Of a DNA stretch of 17,423 nt, positions 1-7,914 are shown one piece after another. A model generated the notes under the pieces. That model searched no databases and was not told where the DNA came from. It saw only the letters and a program-made list of their open reading frames with translations. A program made the position numbers and the translations under genes. The DNA comes from Acholeplasmataceae bacterium (GTDB lineage: Bacteria > Bacillota > Negativicutes > Acidaminococcales > Acidaminococcaceae). Within the stretch, counting starts at the first letter, position 1, and every line of letters starts with the position of its first letter. The stretch lies in the NCBI GenBank assembly GCA_012744295.1, contig JAAYIB010000096.1, positions 1 through 17,423 of the forward strand, read 5' to 3'.

Positions 1-47
1 GAATTACATATTGTATGGTTTAAGTTTTGCGGCAGGAGGTAAGGCAA

Positions 48-1709
48 ATGCTTTTGGGTATAGACGTAGGCGGGACTTTTACCGATGCGGTGCTCGTGCA
101 TGGCGGCGCAATCCTGCGTCAGGCCAAAGTGCCGACAACGAGGCCCGATCCGGTGCATGGCATTTTACATGCTCTTGATAAGGTTCTTGATACCTGCGCC
201 CCCGGGCAGGTTGAGCGCGTAGTGATATCAAGCACGATTGTGACCAATGCCCTGACTGAGGGCAAACTTGCCCCGGTTATGCTTGCTGTAATGCCCGGCC
301 CCGGAATGTCCGTGCAGGGCCTTTTCCCTGTTGAGCCGATTATTGCCGAAGGTTATGTCGACCATAGAGGGAAGGTTATCACACCGGCGAAAATCGCAAA
401 TGCGGAGCTGTCGGCCTTTGCCGGTGAAAGAAATACCGCCGCGGTATCCGGCAAGTTTGCGGTCCGCAATCAAAAGAACGAAGAGGCTTTGGCCGCAATT
501 TTGCGAAACTCAGGTTTCAAAAAAATCTTCTGCGGTTCGGAAATGTCGGGCGAGCTAAATTTTGTGCGCAGAACAAATTCCGCTTATTTTTCAGCGGCAG
601 TTTACGAAAAATTTCAAGCCTTTGCCGGACAGATTCGCAGCAGTTTGAAGAGCAGAAGTCTTGAGGCACCTGTGCAAATTTTGAAAGCAGACGGTGGCAC
701 GATGCCGTTAGCGGCAGCGGAAGAGCAACCGGTGGAAGCGATTTTCACGGGACCCGCCGCAAGCGTGCTCGGTATACAAGCGCTTGGCGCACCGTACAAG
801 AACGCAATATCGCTCGATGTCGGAGGAACAACCACCGACATCGCTTTCTGGCAGACTTCGTTGCCGCTCATGGCTAAACGCGGAGCCGAAATAGCTGCTT
901 ATCCAACCGCAGTAAGGGCCTTCCATATGCGTTCATTAGGTTTGGGCGGAGACAGCCGCATACGGAGAACAGCCGAAGACTTTCTTGTAGGTCCTGAACG
1001 AGCCGGCGCAGCTATGGCCCTCGGCGGCTGCGAGCCAACTCTTTCGGATGCTTTGATTACTCTTGGCCGCGTGGCATTTGGAGATTACGACCTGGCCCGC
1101 AAGGCTATGGCAAGTTTTGCCCGGCCGACTGAAACGGCTGAAATGGCGGCGGCCATGGTTGCTGCTGCCGCAGCACAAAGAATCGAGGCAGCAATTAAGG
1201 AAATGCTGCACGAATGGTCACTGCAGCCTGTTTATACTGTCAATGACGTCGTCAGGGGCACGGATTTTATTCCGCAGCTCTTGATCGGAGTTGGCGGAGG
1301 TGCGCCCGGCTTAGTCAGTCTTCTTGGAGAAAAAATGGGGCTGCCCGTTGAAATTCCTTCGGGCGCGATGGTGGCGAACGCGATAGGTGCAGCGCTGTCG
1401 AGACCCACGCTGACGGCAACCTTGAGGGCAGACACAACCGAAGGTTATTACATGGTGCCGGAAGCCGACATCAGGGAAAGAATACCATGTCATTTCTCGC
1501 GTGCCGCGGCCGAGGAAATTTTGACCGACTTGCTAATGTGCCAAGCCGACAAATGGCACCTGCCCGCGGACGGCGTCAAGGTTATTTCTTATGAAGAATT
1601 TCCGACAATTCATAACCACTACAGTTCCGGCAGCATCATCTCCCTGAAAATGCAGCTGAAGCCGGGCATTCTTTCTGCAGTCACAGGCTGCGGGGAGGTG
1701 GTCTTTTGA
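48..1709 (+). CDS. Hydantoinase/oxoprolinase family protein (HyuA-like)
   Basis: This is a 553-residue protein of the hydantoinase A/oxoprolinase superfamily, which has an actin-like ATPase fold and includes ATP-dependent cyclic-amide hydrolases and acetone/acetophenone carboxylase subunits. An N-terminal phosphate loop is seen (GIDVGGTFTD, residues 4-13). A second follows in the C-terminal half (LDVGGTTTD, about 256-264), with family segments ADGGTMP (about 214-220), TGPAAS (about 234-239) and GLGGDS (about 297-302). I chose ATG 48 because AGGAGGT at 34-40 lies seven bases upstream; an in-frame TTG at 27 lies before that site. It is shorter than typical HyuA proteins (roughly 650-700 residues), and no HyuB-type partner is in the window. 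Its stop overlaps the next start by four bases, so the two are translationally coupled. The family is confident; the substrate is unknown. Confidence 0.85.
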   Translation: MLLGIDVGGTFTDAVLVHGGAILRQAKVPTTRPDPVHGILHALDKVLDTCAPGQVERVVISSTIVTNALTEGKLAPVMLAVMPGPGMSVQGLFPVEPIIAEGYVDHRGKVITPAKIANAELSAFAGERNTAAVSGKFAVRNQKNEEALAAILRNSGFKKIFCGSEMSGELNFVRRTNSAYFSAAVYEKFQAFAGQIRSSLKSRSLEAPVQILKADGGTMPLAAAEEQPVEAIFTGPAASVLGIQALGAPYKNAISLDVGGTTTDIAFWQTSLPLMAKRGAEIAAYPTAVRAFHMRSLGLGGDSRIRRTAEDFLVGPERAGAAMALGGCEPTLSDALITLGRVAFGDYDLARKAMASFARPTETAEMAAAMVAAAAAQRIEAAIKEMLHEWSLQPVYTVNDVVRGTDFIPQLLIGVGGGAPGLVSLLGEKMGLPVEIPSGAMVANAIGAALSRPTLTATLRADTTEGYYMVPEADIRERIPCHFSRAAAEEILTDLLMCQADKWHLPADGVKVISYEEFPTIHNHYSSGSIISLKMQLKPGILSAVTGCGEVVF

Positions 1710-3022
1710 AGGCAAATTTAGGTTTGATATTTTTCCCCGCGTTTGACTGGATGATTAGTCCGACGCACCCGGAACGTCAGGAAAGACTTCTTTATACAAG
1801 GGATCAGCTCCAGGAAGAGGGGATCTTTGACCTGAAACAGATCCGGGAATACAGGCCGCGCCTCGCCGAAATCAGTGACTTGCAGCGTGTTCATATAGGC
1901 ATACCAGCCATCGCGAAGCTTATAACATCCGCTCATCTTGTTTCGGCAGGCGGCTGCCTGACCGCAGCTGACGCCGTTATGCTAAGTGAGGTAAAGCGCG
2001 CATTTGCGCTTGTCCGGCCGCCGGGACATCATGCCATGCGCGTGGTGCACGGTATCAGGGGCTTTTGCGTAATCAATATTGAAGCCATAATGGTGTCATA
2101 TTTGCGCCAAAAATATGGTGTAAAAAAGATAGCCGTGGTGGATACGGACGTTCATCATGGCGACGGCTCCCAGGATATTTTTTATCACGATCCTGACACG
2201 CTTTATCTATCCTTCCACCAGGACGGACGGACGCTTTATCCCGGTTCAGGCTTCACAGACGAAGCCGGAAGTCCGGCAGCGCTCGGTGCAAACATCAATC
2301 TGCCGCTGCTTCCCGGAACAGGGGACGAAGGCGTGCATCGGCTTTTTGACGGGATAATCAAGCCAATACTTGACGACTTTGAACCTGAAGTCATCATCAA
2401 TTCGGCCGGACAGGACAATCACTTCAGCGATCCCTTGGCATCGATGGCCGTTACAGCACAGGGATACGCCCGACTGGCGGAAAAATTGCGGGCGGACATT
2501 GCGGTACTGGAGGGAGGTTATTCCGTCGAGGCGGCTCTTCCGTACGTCAATACGGGAATTATCCTTGCCATGGCAGGTCTGGACTACAGCCGTGTGGTTG
2601 AGCCGGAAAAGAGCATCCTTCCGCCGCAGGACCCTCGCTGCGGTGCCAGAGTAGAGGAACTGATAAGGGATGTGGGGGAGCTGTGGCGTAATCGTATGGA
2701 CTTACGGCGGGAAGCCTTGGCAAAATGCGGAGAAAAATGGAGCCGCAGAAAAAATATTTATTATGACGAGGAAGGCATCAGCGAGCAGCAACTGGAAACC
2801 GTCCATTATTGTCAAAGTTGCAGCGGATATCTGACAATTAAAACCGAGGCTGACAATACCAGGTTTGGCAGCCAGAGTGCCTTTATTGCCATAATCGGTC
2901 CCGGCAGCTGTCCGGCCTGCCGCAGGAAAGCTTTTGACGAAGCGCTTGCGGAAAAAAAGATAAGGAGCTGGAACTACACACTCGTTCAAGATACAGCAAC
3001 GGGCATAATCGAATCAATATAA
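1706..3022 (+). CDS. Histone deacetylase-family hydrolase with C-terminal Cys4 zinc-ribbon-like tail
   Basis: A 438-residue protein whose first ~290 residues form an arginase/deacetylase-fold HDAC domain. The catalytic machinery is intact: the His pair in RPPGHHA (H108, H109), zinc ligands D148 and H150 in DTDVHHGDG, D237 in AGQDNH, and the transition-state Tyr in GGYS (Y272). Bacterial relatives include AcuC-like deacetylases and acetylpolyamine amidohydrolases. The C-terminal ~150 residues are extra: a charged, probably helical stretch, then two CxxC pairs (C369/C372 and C402/C405), which looks like a structural zinc ribbon. The start is TTG 1706, seven bases after GGAGG (1694-1698), and overlaps the upstream stop. 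It precedes rph by 11 bases. The substrate could be an acetyl-lysine, acetylpolyamine or small amide and cannot be decided from sequence. Confidence 0.85.
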   Translation: MKANLGLIFFPAFDWMISPTHPERQERLLYTRDQLQEEGIFDLKQIREYRPRLAEISDLQRVHIGIPAIAKLITSAHLVSAGGCLTAADAVMLSEVKRAFALVRPPGHHAMRVVHGIRGFCVINIEAIMVSYLRQKYGVKKIAVVDTDVHHGDGSQDIFYHDPDTLYLSFHQDGRTLYPGSGFTDEAGSPAALGANINLPLLPGTGDEGVHRLFDGIIKPILDDFEPEVIINSAGQDNHFSDPLASMAVTAQGYARLAEKLRADIAVLEGGYSVEAALPYVNTGIILAMAGLDYSRVVEPEKSILPPQDPRCGARVEELIRDVGELWRNRMDLRREALAKCGEKWSRRKNIYYDEEGISEQQLETVHYCQSCSGYLTIKTEADNTRFGSQSAFIAIIGPGSCPACRRKAFDEALAEKKIRSWNYTLVQDTATGIIESI

Positions 3023-3033
3023 GGGGGCGACAG

Positions 3034-3768
3034 ATGAAAAGAAATGACGGAAGGGCAAATAAGGAATTAAGACCGGTGAAAATGACCAGGGATTTTGTCA
3101 TCTATCCGGAAGGATCGGTCTTGATTGAAATGGGCAGCACTCGTGTTTTGTGCAATGCTTCGGTTGAAGAAAAAGTACCGCGGTTTTTGGCAGGTAAAGG
3201 CAAGGGTTGGGTCACTGCGGAATATTCTCTGCTGCCGCGCTCGACGCATCAACGCAACTCACGCGAGGCAGCGAAAGGAAAACAAACCGGCAGAACCCAG
3301 GAAATACAGCGCCTGATTGGCAGAGCCTTACGCAGCGTGGTTGACCTCGAGGCCCTCGGCGAAAAATCAATTACCGTTGACTGCGATGTTTTGCAGGCGG
3401 ACGGAGGCACAAGGACGGCCTCGATAACGGGAGCCTTTGTGGCTCTTGCCATTGCTTTGGACAAGGTCTGCAAGGACGAAGGTAAATTCCCGCTAAAGGA
3501 CTTCCTTGCCGCTATCAGCGTAGGAATTGTTGACGGCGATGAAATGCTGGACCTTTGTTACGAGGAAGACTCAAGGGCAGAAGTCGACATGAACATCGTG
3601 ATGACGGGCGGCGGTTCCTATGTGGAACTCCAGGGAACAGGCGAGGAGCACACTTTTGACAAGAAACAGTTGAAGAAGATGGTGGGCCTTGGTGAAAAAG
3701 GCTGCAGTAGATTAATTGAAATCCAAAAGGAAGTTTTGGGAAAAATTTCGGAGCGGGTAGGTAAATAG
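3034..3768 (+). CDS. rph: Ribonuclease PH
   Basis: RNase PH is the phosphate-dependent 3'-5' exoribonuclease that trims tRNA and other RNA 3' ends, releasing nucleoside diphosphates; it works as a ring-shaped hexamer in the cytoplasm. The 244 residues match the family's length (about 240-250). Visible motifs are the N-terminal NDGR...LRPV, the phosphate-binding region around R87 (TGRTQEIQRLIGRALR), CDVLQADGGTRTAS (117-130) and the acidic active-site segment EEDSRAEVD (177-185, with D179 and D185). ATG 3034 follows AGGGGGCG by a few bases. The next gene, rdgB, starts one base after the stop. The rph-rdgB-yfcE order is a common housekeeping arrangement in Firmicutes, which supports all three calls. 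Confidence 0.96.
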   Translation: MKRNDGRANKELRPVKMTRDFVIYPEGSVLIEMGSTRVLCNASVEEKVPRFLAGKGKGWVTAEYSLLPRSTHQRNSREAAKGKQTGRTQEIQRLIGRALRSVVDLEALGEKSITVDCDVLQADGGTRTASITGAFVALAIALDKVCKDEGKFPLKDFLAAISVGIVDGDEMLDLCYEEDSRAEVDMNIVMTGGGSYVELQGTGEEHTFDKKQLKKMVGLGEKGCSRLIEIQKEVLGKISERVGK

Positions 3769-3769
3769 G

Positions 3770-4360
3770 ATGCAGGAATTGGTAATAGCAACTACTAACG
3801 ACGGTAAACTCGAAGAATTCAAGGAACTGATGAAAGAAATGAAGGTTGAACTGAAATCCCTGAAGGATTGGCCGGAGATTGCGGTGCCGGTGGAAAACGG
3901 CAAGACTTTTGCCGCTAATGCAAGACAGAAGGCAGTATATTATGCCAAAAAAACCGGAAAGATTTGCATAGCTGACGATTCCGGATTGGAAGTCCAGACG
4001 CTTAAAGGCGAGCCGGGAGTCCGCTCGGCCCGCTATGCCGGCGAAGAAGCAGATGATGAGGCCAATAACAAGCTGCTTTTGCAGACAATGAAATTTCATA
4101 TGAAACGCACCTGCCGTTTTCGCTGTGCCTTGGCGGTAGCCAATCCCGCCGGCAAAATTCTCGCGGAAACCGAAGGGATTTGCGAAGGCATGCTCTTGCA
4201 CGACAAAGTGGGAGAGGAGGGCTTCGGCTACGATCCCCTCTTTTGGTCGACGGAGCTGCACAAGAGTCTTGGTGAAGCTACGATGGAGGAAAAGAACGAA
4301 ATCAGCCACCGAAGCAAAGCCATCAAGAAATTATGCTCAATGTGGGAGAAGATAAAGTGA
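3770..4360 (+). CDS. rdgB: XTP/dITP diphosphatase (non-canonical purine NTP pyrophosphatase, Ham1/RdgB)
   Basis: This 196-residue enzyme hydrolyses dITP, XTP and related deaminated purine triphosphates to monophosphates plus pyrophosphate, cleaning the nucleotide pool. Family motifs occur in order: TTNDGKLEEF (8-17), ENGKTFAANARQKA (42-55), the metal-binding ADDSGLEV (68-75), GEPGVRSARYAG (80-91), GFGYDPLF (151-158) and EEKNEISHRSKA (173-184). Length and motif spacing are normal. ATG 3770 lies one base after the rph stop; its ribosome site is weak (GTAGGT upstream), so coupling to rph translation is likely. The 3' end overlaps the next gene by four bases (GTGA). Confidence 0.96.
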   Translation: MQELVIATTNDGKLEEFKELMKEMKVELKSLKDWPEIAVPVENGKTFAANARQKAVYYAKKTGKICIADDSGLEVQTLKGEPGVRSARYAGEEADDEANNKLLLQTMKFHMKRTCRFRCALAVANPAGKILAETEGICEGMLLHDKVGEEGFGYDPLFWSTELHKSLGEATMEEKNEISHRSKAIKKLCSMWEKIK

Positions 4361-4836
4361 GAATTGGCATTACCGGGGATACTCACGGAAGCAAAACTGC
4401 AATGCGTCTTTTGCTGAAAATTTCACCCCCGGTTGATTATTGGCTTCATACGGGCGACTACGGCCAGGACGGAAGCTTTTTGGCGGCGGAGACAAAGCTG
4501 CCGCTGATAGCGGTGGCGGGCAACACCGATCCTATGGCCAACAGGGCAAACGTGGATGAACTGTTTTCGCTTGAGGGCAGCCGCATCTGGCTGACGCATG
4601 GCCACAACTACATGCATGGCTACGAGACCGGTGAGATTGCCTGGTGGGCAAGGAGGCTGGAAGCCGATATCGCGGTTTTCGGACACACGCACGTGCCCCT
4701 TGTTAAGTGGTATGGCCAGATCCTGCTGGTCAATCCGGGCAGCCCTCTTTCGCCCAGAGACGGAAACCGGCCATCGTTTGCTGTTCTGACGTTGAACGAG
4801 GGGCAAAAACCGGAGGCTGAAATATTAAGGCTTTAA
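4357..4836 (+). CDS. yfcE: YfcE/MJ0936-type metallophosphoesterase
   Basis: A compact 159-residue calcineurin-like phosphodiesterase. All five metal-binding blocks are present in order: GDTHG near residue 7, HTGDYG, GNTD (usually GNCD), LTHGH and FGHTH, followed by NPGSPLSPRDGNRPS, a signature of the YfcE subfamily. Members cleave phosphodiester bonds in vitro; the natural substrate is generally unknown. I chose GTG 4357 because GGGAG (4344-4348) lies eight bases upstream and the GTGA overlap with the rdgB stop implies coupling. The alternative ATG at 4333 would add eight residues and has no good ribosome site. It is the last gene of the 48-4836 run; no convincing terminator follows. Confidence 0.92.
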   Translation: MRIGITGDTHGSKTAMRLLLKISPPVDYWLHTGDYGQDGSFLAAETKLPLIAVAGNTDPMANRANVDELFSLEGSRIWLTHGHNYMHGYETGEIAWWARRLEADIAVFGHTHVPLVKWYGQILLVNPGSPLSPRDGNRPSFAVLTLNEGQKPEAEILRL

Positions 4837-4840
4837 AAAG

Positions 4841-4868
4841 TTAATCTTGCAAAAATATGGTGGATAAT
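4841..4868 (+). promoter_or_regulatory. Weak candidate promoter for malic enzyme/fumarase operon
   Basis: The -10-like GATAAT (4863-4868) is preceded by a poor -35-like TTAATC (4841-4846) with a 16-base spacer. The gap between yfcE and the malic enzyme gene is only 77 bases and has no clear terminator, so read-through from upstream is also possible. Confidence 0.3.
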
Positions 4869-4913
4869 ATAGACTAATAGTGTACGCTAATTAAATTAAG
4901 TGGGGGAATTAAA

Positions 4914-6140
4914 ATGACTATTAACGAAGAAGCGCTTAAAGTTAGGTTAGACCATAACGGCCTTTTGACTACTGCCTGCAAGGTGCCTCTGAAAGACCGC
5001 CATGATTTGTCGGTTTTGTATACGCCCGGTGTGGCTGAACCCTGTAAGATTATCAAAGAAGACAAAGACCTTTCGTTCGAATATACCTGCCGCGGCAACA
5101 TGGTGGCAATTGTGAGCGATGGCACCAGAGTGCTCGGACTTGGCGACATAGGACCCGAGGCGGGCTTGCCGGTCATGGAGGGTAAAGCGGTACTCTTTAA
5201 AACCTTTGCCGATGTTGACGCCCTGCCTATATGCCTTGACACGAAGGACCCCGACAAGATTGTGGAGACAGTAAGGATTCTGCAGCCGTCCTTTGCGGCA
5301 ATAAATCTGGAGGACATTTCGTCACCAAAATGCTATGACATCGAAGACAGGCTGAAAGAAATCTGTGACATCCCCATTTTCCACGATGACCAGCATGGGA
5401 CTGCGATTGCTCTCTGCTCCGCTGTAATAGGTGCCCTGCGGTTTGTGAAAAAGGACATCAAAACTGTCAGAATAGTTGTCAACGGCTGCGGCGCCGCTGG
5501 CTCGGCGATCGGACGCCTCCTTGTAAACATGGGCGCAGAGAACGTCATCATGGTTGACCGCTTCGGAGCTCTCTATGACGGCATTGAAGCCAGCCTTGAC
5601 CGTGTTCAGGCATACCTGCAGAAGGTTACTAACAAAGCCAAGGTGCGCGGCAATCTGGCCGACGTGGTCAAAGGCGCCGATGTTCTCATCGGAGTTTCAG
5701 CTCCGGGAGTCTTTACAAAGGAAATTATTGCCAGCATGAACACAGACGCGATTGTTTTCGGCATGGCAAATCCCGTGCCCGAAACAACCTACGACGCGGC
5801 AATCGAAGCCGGCGCGAAGGTTGCGGGAACAGGCCGCAGCGATGCTCCTAACCAGGTTAACAACGTTACTGTTTTCCCCGGAGTGTTCCGCGGAGCGATG
5901 GATGTTCGTGCAAAAGCCATAACCGAAGAAATGAAAATTGCCGCAGTAATGGCAATTGCCGACTTGATTGAGGAAAAGGACCTGCGTGCGGATTACGTAG
6001 TGCCAGACGCTTTTGACCCGCGTGTTGCCCCGGCCGTAGCTGCTGCCGTGGCAAAGGTTGCGATTGAAAGCGGCGTGGCAAGAATCAATATCGATCCTGA
6101 GGTTGTTAGAGCCAACACCATGAAGCGTGTCGGCAGATAA
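4914..6140 (+). CDS. NAD(P)-dependent malic enzyme (short bacterial type)
   Basis: Malic enzyme oxidatively decarboxylates malate to pyruvate, or runs in reverse, with a divalent metal. The 408-residue length fits the short bacterial form without the phosphotransacetylase-like domain. Seen are the catalytic Tyr in LYTPGVAEPCK (Y36), the general-base Lys in GKAVLFKTF (K91), acidic metal ligands in NLEDISSPKC (131-140) and FHDDQHGTA (157-164), and the Rossmann loop GCGAAGSAIG (191-200). The second Rossmann strand ends in VDRFG with D215, which suggests NAD rather than NADP; this is inference. ATG 4914 follows GGGGG (4902-4906) by seven bases. Fumarase genes follow directly, making a fumarate - malate - pyruvate module. 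Confidence 0.93.
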   Translation: MTINEEALKVRLDHNGLLTTACKVPLKDRHDLSVLYTPGVAEPCKIIKEDKDLSFEYTCRGNMVAIVSDGTRVLGLGDIGPEAGLPVMEGKAVLFKTFADVDALPICLDTKDPDKIVETVRILQPSFAAINLEDISSPKCYDIEDRLKEICDIPIFHDDQHGTAIALCSAVIGALRFVKKDIKTVRIVVNGCGAAGSAIGRLLVNMGAENVIMVDRFGALYDGIEASLDRVQAYLQKVTNKAKVRGNLADVVKGADVLIGVSAPGVFTKEIIASMNTDAIVFGMANPVPETTYDAAIEAGAKVAGTGRSDAPNQVNNVTVFPGVFRGAMDVRAKAITEEMKIAAVMAIADLIEEKDLRADYVVPDAFDPRVAPAVAAAVAKVAIESGVARINIDPEVVRANTMKRVGR

Positions 6141-6157
6141 TTCATCGGAGGTGCTTT

Positions 6158-7003
6158 ATGCGTACTATTGATGTTAAATTGGTAACCGAGGCAGTCGGCA
6201 AGCTTTGCAAGGATTCCTGCTACTATTTGCCGGAAAAAATGATGGCCGCGCTGGAAGACTCCGTTGCCACAGAAGAATCACCCCTTGGCAAGGAAATTCT
6301 GGAAATCATTGTTGAGAACGCCAGGCTGGCCAAGGAAACGGATAGTCCGATTTGTCAGGACACAGGACTTACAGTAGTTTATCTTGAGGTGGGACAGGAC
6401 GTCCACTTCGAGGGCGGCGACCTGTACGCTGCGGTAGACGCAGGCGTGGCTGACGGCTACATTAACGGCTACTTGAGGAAATCCTCGGTTGACGACCCCT
6501 TGTTTGAAAGGAAAAACACTCAGGACAACACTCCGGCCATAACCCATGTCAAAATCGTGCCCGGTGAAAAGGTCAAGATAACCGTCTTCCCCAAAGGCTG
6601 CGGCAGTGAAAATATGGGTGCCATGAAGATGCTGAAACCTGCCGACGGAGTGAACGGAGTTATAGAATTCGTGCTTGACACCGTAAGGAAAGCCGGCCCG
6701 AATCCTTGTCCGCCTGTGACCGTAGGTATAGGCATCGGCGGCACGATGGAAAAAGTCGCTCTGCTTGCGAAGGAATCGCTTTTCAGAACGGTAGGAGAGC
6801 ACAACCCCAACCCTAAATACGCCGAATTGGAAAAAGAAATTCTCAGGCGTGTCAATCTGACGGGAGTCGGCCCTTCAGGCCTTGGCGGGACTACGACCGC
6901 CGTTGCCGTAAACATTGAGTACGCTCCCACGCACATAGGTGCCTTGCCTGTTGCCGTAAACCTGAACTGTCACGCCGCTCGTCTGGCGGAAGTCGTTTTA
7001 TAA
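6158..7003 (+). CDS. Fumarate hydratase class I, alpha subunit (iron-sulfur)
   Basis: The 281-residue N-terminal (Fe-S) half of a two-subunit class I fumarase/tartrate dehydratase. It should bind the [4Fe-4S] cluster through C66 (SPICQDTG), C148 (FPKGCGSEN) and C271 (NLNCHAAR), all present. The GVGPSGLGGTTT block (237-247) is also typical. Together with the beta subunit it hydrates fumarate to malate; such enzymes are oxygen-sensitive, which fits an anaerobe. ATG 6158 follows a strong GGAGGTG (6147-6153). It sits 17 bases after malic enzyme and 12 bases before the beta subunit. L-tartrate dehydratase (TtdA) is the main alternative, but the malic enzyme neighbour favours fumarase. Confidence 0.93.
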   Translation: MRTIDVKLVTEAVGKLCKDSCYYLPEKMMAALEDSVATEESPLGKEILEIIVENARLAKETDSPICQDTGLTVVYLEVGQDVHFEGGDLYAAVDAGVADGYINGYLRKSSVDDPLFERKNTQDNTPAITHVKIVPGEKVKITVFPKGCGSENMGAMKMLKPADGVNGVIEFVLDTVRKAGPNPCPPVTVGIGIGGTMEKVALLAKESLFRTVGEHNPNPKYAELEKEILRRVNLTGVGPSGLGGTTTAVAVNIEYAPTHIGALPVAVNLNCHAARLAEVVL

Positions 7004-7015
7004 GGGGGAGTGAAA

Positions 7016-7579
7016 ATGTCAGATAAAAACATCAAATATATTACTACGCCGCTTACCGAGGAAACAATCAGGGGTCTGAAGGCAGGCGACAGCGTGCGGA
7101 TAACCGGCCCGATTTACACTGCCCGTGACGCGGCGCATAAAAGGATGACCGAAGCCCTGGCGCGCGGAGAAGGCTTGCCGATTGACATCAAGGGCAACGT
7201 GATTTATTATGTCGGTCCTTCGCCGGAAAAACCTGGCCAGGTTGTCGGTTCCGCCGGGCCGACGACAAGCGGCAGGATGGACCAGTATACTCCCACGCTG
7301 CTGGAACAGGGTATGAAGGGTATGATTGGCAAGGGTTCCCGCTCGCAGGCAGTCATTGACTCCATCGTAAAGAACTGTGCCGTTTATTTTGTAGCAGTCG
7401 GCGGAGCAGCCGCAGTCATTTCCAAATCAATCAAGGCTCAGGAACTGCTGGCCTATGGTGATTTGGGCCCTGAGGCAATCAGGCGTTATGACGTTGTCGA
7501 TTTTCCGGCAATTGTCTGCATAGACTGTGAAGGCAACGATTTCTACAAGGTCGGACTTGCAGCTTACAACAAGGAATAA
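7016..7579 (+). CDS. Fumarate hydratase class I, beta subunit
   Basis: A 187-residue protein matching the C-terminal catalytic domain of class I fumarases (TtdB-like swivel domain). Visible signatures are LKAGDSVRITGPIYTARDAAHKR (split here as LKAGDSVRITGP at 21-32 and ARDAAHKR at 36-43) and SAGPTTSGRMD (79-89). I prefer ATG 7016, five bases after GGGGGAG (7004-7010). The GTG at 7010 overlaps that site and would add only two residues. It is the last gene of the malic enzyme-fumarase operon and is followed within 25 bases by a strong terminator. Confidence 0.93.
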   Translation: MSDKNIKYITTPLTEETIRGLKAGDSVRITGPIYTARDAAHKRMTEALARGEGLPIDIKGNVIYYVGPSPEKPGQVVGSAGPTTSGRMDQYTPTLLEQGMKGMIGKGSRSQAVIDSIVKNCAVYFVAVGGAAAVISKSIKAQELLAYGDLGPEAIRRYDVVDFPAIVCIDCEGNDFYKVGLAAYNKE

Positions 7580-7599
7580 TCAGCTCTGCAGATATGAGG

Positions 7600-7637
7600 A
7601 AAAAGGGAACGCCCCGACGGGGCGTTCCCTTTTTATG
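7600..7637 (+). terminator. Intrinsic terminator after fumarase operon
   Basis: A perfect 16-base-pair stem (7600-7615 with 7619-7634) has a GC-rich core GGGAACGCCCC and a tiny GAC loop. Its 5' A-run and 3' T-run make it usable in both directions. Confidence 0.93.
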
Positions 7638-7644
7638 ATTGGCC

Positions 7645-7673
7645 TTGACAAGAGATGCGGTATGGTGTAGCAT
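7645..7673 (+). promoter_or_regulatory. Promoter of the SAM riboswitch-metQ unit
   Basis: A consensus -35 TTGACA (7645-7650) and TAGCAT (7668-7673) as -10 are separated by 17 bases. Transcription would start near 7680, just before the riboswitch aptamer at 7693, which is the expected geometry. Confidence 0.75.
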
Positions 7674-7692
7674 AGCAAGTAACTTAATAATA

Positions 7693-7838
7693 CTCTTATC
7701 AAGAGCGGTCGAGGGACAGGCCCGATGACACCCGGCAACCAAGCGTTTACGTGATTGGTGCTAAATCCTGCAAGATTAAATCTTGAAAGATGAGAGGGAA
7801 GCCGTTGCGAACGCTCTTTCCTCGGAAAGGGTTTTTTT
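7693..7838 (+). ncRNA. SAM-I (S-box) riboswitch with terminator expression platform
   Basis: The S-box core is clear: CTCTTATCAAGAG, then GAGGGAC, CCCGGCAACC, GGTGCTAA and GATGAGAG. The P1 helix pairs 7693-7700 with 7789-7796 (eight pairs, one G-U). The expression platform is a terminator hairpin at 7814-7831 (stem CTCTTTC/GAAAGGG with a CTCG loop) followed by seven Ts (7832-7838). An antiterminator can pair GAGGGAA (7794-7800) with TTTCCTC (7817-7823) around an inner CGTT/AACG hairpin (7803-7813). It uses both the 3' strand of P1 and the 5' strand of the terminator. SAM binding therefore stabilises P1, frees the terminator and switches metQ off. This is the standard S-box logic. Confidence 0.96.
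7814..7838 (+). terminator. Riboswitch-controlled intrinsic terminator
   Basis: A seven-to-eight-pair hairpin (7814-7831) is followed by a T7 tract. Its 5' strand is shared with the antiterminator helix described for the S-box. Confidence 0.88.
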
Positions 7839-7914
7839 ATTGACTCGCTGCCTATAGACGGCCAAAATCACGCTTAAGAGGAGTTATTAAGAATATCAAA
7901 AGGGAGAGATGTAT

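Noticed and set aside
3515..4309. Minus-strand open frame of 264 codons opposite rph and rdgB
   Set aside because: Low-complexity composition and antisense to well-supported genes; a shadow frame.
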